NCBI GenBank assembly: GCA_947624755.1
Contig: CANQLQ010000103.1
Span: 1-7,000, forward strand
Direction: 5' to 3'
DNA length: 7,000 nucleotides
From: an uncultured Clostridia bacterium
Lineage (GTDB): Bacteria > Bacillota > Clostridia > Oscillospirales > Acutalibacteraceae
The position numbers and the translations under genes were made by a program. Shown here in pieces: positions 4,254 through 7,000 of this stretch (its first letter is position 1; every line of letters starts with the position of its first letter). The notes beneath the pieces are model-generated. The model had not been told where the DNA came from. It did no database searches and saw only the letters and a list, made by a program, of their open reading frames with translations.

Positions 4254-6416
4254 ATGAAAGATGGGCTTGAATTAGATAAATTATTGGATAAAGCAAAAAC
4301 CACTTCTCGTAAAGCGGTTAAAACAGTTTCGGATACGGCTTCTAATATTGTAGGGACTACGAAAAAGACTGTGGCAAATGTGACTGACAAAATAGTGGAT
4401 ACTGTTGAAGAAAAGCGAAATACTGCTGAAAAGGAACGGAAGGAATATTTCAAATCTGCAATGCTCCCTCTCATAGGAACTGAGTCCGAAATTTTTATTA
4501 CTGCTCTGGGAGATTCTCCAATTAAATTGACAGACAGCAAAATCAATCAGATTAAATCAACCTTTCCTGTTTCACGGGAACATAATATCTTATGGGCAGA
4601 CGCAGAATTCGATCTCCGTCCAAGCGGCATTGTTGTAACAGACCGTGGTATTTTTATTCGAACAAATGTAGGGTTGCTTGATGGTAAAATTAGAGTAAGT
4701 AATTTTGAGCTTGATGAACTAACAGCCGAAGAACAACAAGAGTTATTGCAGCATCGTACTCAATTTCATAGTGGGAAAGCTGTATTGCTTTATTATACCT
4801 GGGAGGATTTTGATGCCGGTTGGTTTACCGGCAATACTGAAATAGAAAATAAGGCGCTATTGGTAGAGCCTCAATGTTCCAAACATTTTATAGAAGTTTG
4901 CAAGAAATATTGTATGCAGATATCAAAAGATGATAGTGATGAATTTAATGTCACCGATTTTGAGGATAGTTATGATGAAGTAATTTCTAAAACGAGTGTC
5001 ATAGCAGGCGCAGCGGTCGAATCATCTCAAACGGCTATTTTTGCTGAACAAAAAGCTCATATAAACACAGCTGCCGGTCACGGCGAAATGGCAGAGGAAG
5101 CTAATAACCTACTTGACCGTCTTAATGGATTGGATGCAAAAGTAATAGGGCGTGATAACGCAAAAGACGGTGCCGATAGACAAATCGGCGATATCCTTAT
5201 CCAAACAAAGTATTATAATTCAGCCCGTGGTTCTTTAGAAGCCTGCTTTAATCCTGAAACAGGACAATATCGATATATGAGTGATGGTAAGCCAATGCAA
5301 CTTGAAGTGCCTAAAGATCAATATCTAAAAGTCTTAGAAGGATTTAAAAACAAAATTAAAAACGGAAAAGTGCCTGGCGTTACCGACCCAAATGAAGCTG
5401 CTAATATTGTTAGAAAAGGACGATTAACATATCAACAAGCTGTCAACTTAACAAAACCGGGTACGATAGAATCTCTTTCCTATGATGCATTAACGGGAAC
5501 AGTTACCTGTTCTTGTGCATTAGGAATTACATTTGTTGCTACTGTATTTTTAACTTGGCGAAGAACAGGTGATTTAAAGCAAGCAATTCAGTCGGGCGCA
5601 TCGGCCGGATTGCAAGTTTTCGGAATCTCGTTTATTCAGCATATGGTAGTTTCTCAAATAGCAAGAACCGGGCTTGCTAATTCATTACTGGGACCAAGCC
5701 AATATGTTGTCGGAAAACTGGGATATCAGGCCTCTGCTACCATTGTAAACGGTATTCGAGCATTATCGGGAAAAGGAGCAATATACGGAGTTGCTGCATC
5801 AAAGCAGCTTGCAAAAATCCTAAGAAGTAATGTCTTGACTTCTGTCCTTTCCTTTGCGGTATTTTCTATTCCTGAAACCTATAATGTAGCAGTAAGGAAA
5901 ATTTCTGGCGCCCAGTACGCAAAAAATATGAGTGTTCTTGCGGGTTCTATTGCTGCAGGTGCAGGCGGGGCCGTCGCAGCAGGTGTTGTTGCTGCAAAAG
6001 TTGCCGGTGCCGCCGGCACAACAGTAGCCCCCGGCGTAGGTACTGTTGTTGGTATTGCCGGAGGCTTTGTTAGCGGGGTTGTTGGGGCGAAAGTTGTCAA
6101 GGCTGCGGGGGATATTTTGCACGAGGACGATGTCGAAACGCTTGGAAGGCTGTTTAATGCCTACGTTTCCTGTATGATAGGTGAATATCTACTTGATGAG
6201 CCTGAAATTGATAAGCTTATAGACAAGCTTAATGAAATTAAGCAAAAGGAATTCAAGGTGCTATTTGATAATATTGAAAAGTCAGCAGAGCAAGAAACCG
6301 TTGTAAGAGGCTTCTTAGCTCCACATTTTGATACTGTGATTTCTGAACGCTCTCAATTTTCCCTTCCGTCTGCTGAAAATATAATAGAGGCTATGGTGGA
6401 TTTAAGGAAGCTTTGA
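4254..6416 (+). CDS. multidomain membrane protein with nuclease-like and glycine-zipper regions (candidate defence/toxin effector)
   Basis: The 720-residue product starts at ATG 4254. Residues 1-65 are a charged, Thr/Val/Ala-rich amphipathic stretch. About 70-225 looks beta-rich and PH/GRAM-like, with SGIVVTDRGIFIRTN at 124-138. Residues 275-321 carry GHGEMAEEAN, then DNAKDGADR, then ILIQTKY; this E...D...QxK spacing (Glu281 or 282, Asp308, Gln317-Lys319) resembles Mrr-like PD-(D/E)xK nucleases. Hydrophobic segments lie near 417-435, 448-468 and 526-547. A glycine/alanine-rich stretch at 558-616 resembles glycine-zipper membrane domains. A helical, acidic-basic tail follows. The 275-560 region recalls proteins often annotated as inner membrane protein YeeR; that is memory only. 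It was probably controlled by the HTH gene upstream. The last codons and the stop come from a repeat end, so the C-terminus may be altered. Leucine codons are more mixed than in the CTT-rich GH89 gene, which hints at transfer. Domain order is visible; function is inferred. Confidence 0.75.
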   Translation: MKDGLELDKLLDKAKTTSRKAVKTVSDTASNIVGTTKKTVANVTDKIVDTVEEKRNTAEKERKEYFKSAMLPLIGTESEIFITALGDSPIKLTDSKINQIKSTFPVSREHNILWADAEFDLRPSGIVVTDRGIFIRTNVGLLDGKIRVSNFELDELTAEEQQELLQHRTQFHSGKAVLLYYTWEDFDAGWFTGNTEIENKALLVEPQCSKHFIEVCKKYCMQISKDDSDEFNVTDFEDSYDEVISKTSVIAGAAVESSQTAIFAEQKAHINTAAGHGEMAEEANNLLDRLNGLDAKVIGRDNAKDGADRQIGDILIQTKYYNSARGSLEACFNPETGQYRYMSDGKPMQLEVPKDQYLKVLEGFKNKIKNGKVPGVTDPNEAANIVRKGRLTYQQAVNLTKPGTIESLSYDALTGTVTCSCALGITFVATVFLTWRRTGDLKQAIQSGASAGLQVFGISFIQHMVVSQIARTGLANSLLGPSQYVVGKLGYQASATIVNGIRALSGKGAIYGVAASKQLAKILRSNVLTSVLSFAVFSIPETYNVAVRKISGAQYAKNMSVLAGSIAAGAGGAVAAGVVAAKVAGAAGTTVAPGVGTVVGIAGGFVSGVVGAKVVKAAGDILHEDDVETLGRLFNAYVSCMIGEYLLDEPEIDKLIDKLNEIKQKEFKVLFDNIEKSAEQETVVRGFLAPHFDTVISERSQFSLPSAENIIEAMVDLRKL

Positions 6417-6424
6417 ATAAATAA
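6402..6424 (+). repeat. solitary MITE end overlapping the 3' end of the large gene
   Basis: TTAAGGAAGCTTTGAATAAA (6402-6421) matches the left end of the MITE at 3916 (TTAAGGAACCGCTGAATAAA) at 17 of 20 positions, and includes the TTAA. It supplies the last codons (TTA AGG AAG CTT) and the TGA of the gene at 4254-6416. No matching right end is seen downstream, so this is either a decayed copy or a chance resemblance. The AT-rich DNA from 6425 to 6546 holds nothing else I can identify. Confidence 0.5.
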
Positions 6425-6546
6425 GCAATTAAAGCTGCATTATAAGGTAAATTCATAATTTTTTTGCAGATTATGTTCTGAAAATGCTATATATAAGTAT
6501 ATTTCATGTATTATTTCATCTTTTTTTAAAAGGGCATAGTACCCCC

Positions 6547-6681
6547 TCAGATTGTTGATAACTTTCGCCCGGCGATTGCCGGCGAGTATAGATTGACACA
6601 GGCAAACATGGCGTACAACCGATTCTCATTCTTCCTCAACCAACGGTACACAGCCTTTTTGTAGACAAACTGATACTTAAG
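6547..6681 (-). pseudogene. C-terminal fragment of an IS-type transposase
   Basis: A 44-codon minus-strand frame reads KYQFVYKKAVYRWLRKNENR, then LYAMFACVNLY, then a short tail to TGA at 6549-6547. The basic helix followed by a hydrophobic FACVNLY-like end is typical of the last part of DDE transposases of the IS5/IS1182 type, where the C-terminal helix carries the catalytic Glu region and then an ALxNL pattern. There is no start codon, the catalytic domain is absent, and the frame emerges from the inverted repeat at 6681-6720. I cannot name the IS family with certainty. It is a remnant without activity. Confidence 0.4.
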
Positions 6682-6720
6682 GGGCTGTCGCACTTCGTTT
6701 TACCGATTTGCGACAGCCCC
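6681..6720. terminator. 12-bp perfect inverted repeat, probable terminator of the FN3 gene
   Basis: GGGGCTGTCGCA (6681-6692) pairs perfectly with TGCGACAGCCCC (6709-6720) around a 16-nt loop. It lies 22 bases beyond the stop of the minus-strand FN3 gene, where a terminator is expected. On the minus strand only TTAAG follows, so there is no proper T-run. GGGGCTGTCGCA also resembles insertion-sequence ends, and a transposase scrap abuts it, so a fused pair of IS ends is the alternative. Confidence 0.5.
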
Positions 6721-6742
6721 ATTGTCGGTTATTACTATTTCT

Positions 6743-7000
6743 TTACTTTTTAACCGTTACAGAAGTTACTTTACTATATGCGCTGTTCTGCTTATATGCA
6801 TTGACAGCAATAACCTTTACATAGATTTTCTTTCCGCCCGAAAGCTTTGAAAGCTTGTAGCTAAGCTTTGTTGTTGAACCGACTTTTGTCCACTTCTTGT
6901 TGTTGGTTGACTTGTAAACAATGTACTTGCTTGCGCCGGTTACTTTCTTCCAACTTGCGGTTGCAGTTTTGCTCTTTGTCGACTTGAGCGTTACTTTCGG
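6743..7000 (-). CDS. C-terminal fibronectin type III domain of a larger protein (partial)
   Basis: The last 85 codons of a minus-strand gene run in from the right edge and stop at TAA (6745-6743). The residues form one fibronectin type III domain: KTATASWKKVTGASKYIVYK gives the early Trp and the Tyr strand, NNKKWTKVGSTT the central hairpin, LSGGKKIYVKVIAVNAYK the conserved Gly and Tyr strand, and SAYSKVTSVTVKK the final strand. Tandem FN3 domains of this Lys/Ser/Thr-rich type end large secreted or wall-bound proteins in gut Clostridia, where they act as spacers between catalytic or binding modules. The signal peptide and main domain lie outside the window, so the function of the whole protein cannot be given. 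The inverted repeat at 6681-6720 probably ends its transcript. Confidence 0.85.
   Translation of the reverse strand, partial: PKVTLKSTKSKTATASWKKVTGASKYIVYKSTNNKKWTKVGSTTKLSYKLSKLSGGKKIYVKVIAVNAYKQNSAYSKVTSVTVKK

Noticed and set aside
4091..4546. Minus-strand 151-codon open frame across the start of the large gene
   Set aside because: It begins inside the large coding region, runs into the MITE end, and its product is low in recognisable structure.
5820..6122. Minus-strand open frames rich in Thr, Pro and Ala or in Asn, opposite the large gene
   Set aside because: They mirror the Gly/Ala-rich codons of the membrane segment, have no start signals, and overlap a gene with a coherent product.

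Overview
The window looks like a chromosome segment from a low-GC gut clostridium, probably Oscillospiraceae/Ruminococcaceae. That inference rests on a family GH89 glycosidase, a lysine- and serine-rich fibronectin-III surface protein, consensus sigma-A promoters and dispersed palindromic repeats. No species-level marker is visible.

Layout. Positions 1-254 hold a GC-rich palindromic repeat, a 12-bp tandem repeat and a clear promoter. A single-gene unit follows (255-2861): a GH89 alpha-N-acetylglucosaminidase with an N-terminal F5/8-type C module and no signal peptide. Positions 2862-3137 are gene debris: a collapsed copy of a small transposable element, and a minus-strand scrap of a mobile-element AAA_25 ATPase cut off by that copy. 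A short GrpB-family gene (3138-3500, minus) has lost the core of its domain. Next is an intact tRNA-Pro(GGG) with its own terminator and an ideal promoter, all on the minus strand.

Positions 3778-6416 are the accessory core. A promoter drives a two-gene module: a 62-codon excisionase-type helix-turn-helix regulator, then a 720-residue membrane protein. The large protein appears to combine an amphipathic N-terminus, a PH-like region, a restriction-endonuclease-like E...D...QxK region, hydrophobic segments and a glycine-zipper stretch. I read it as a candidate defence or toxin-type effector under a dedicated regulator; this is inference. The regulator is dead: a 171-bp MITE sits inside it, flanked by TTAA on both sides, and it also has a stop replacing the expected Trp and an ATA where the start should be. 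Removing the MITE plus one TTAA restores the reading frame exactly.

Ends of the same repeat family recur at 2865-2900 and 6402-6424. At all three sites the repeat end is read in the same frame, giving Leu-Arg-(Lys/Asn)-X-stop, so it ends the ATPase scrap, the first half of the regulator and the large effector gene.

The right edge (6547-7000) holds a C-terminal transposase-like scrap, a 12-bp inverted repeat that may act as a terminator, and the 3' end of a minus-strand gene with an FN3 domain.
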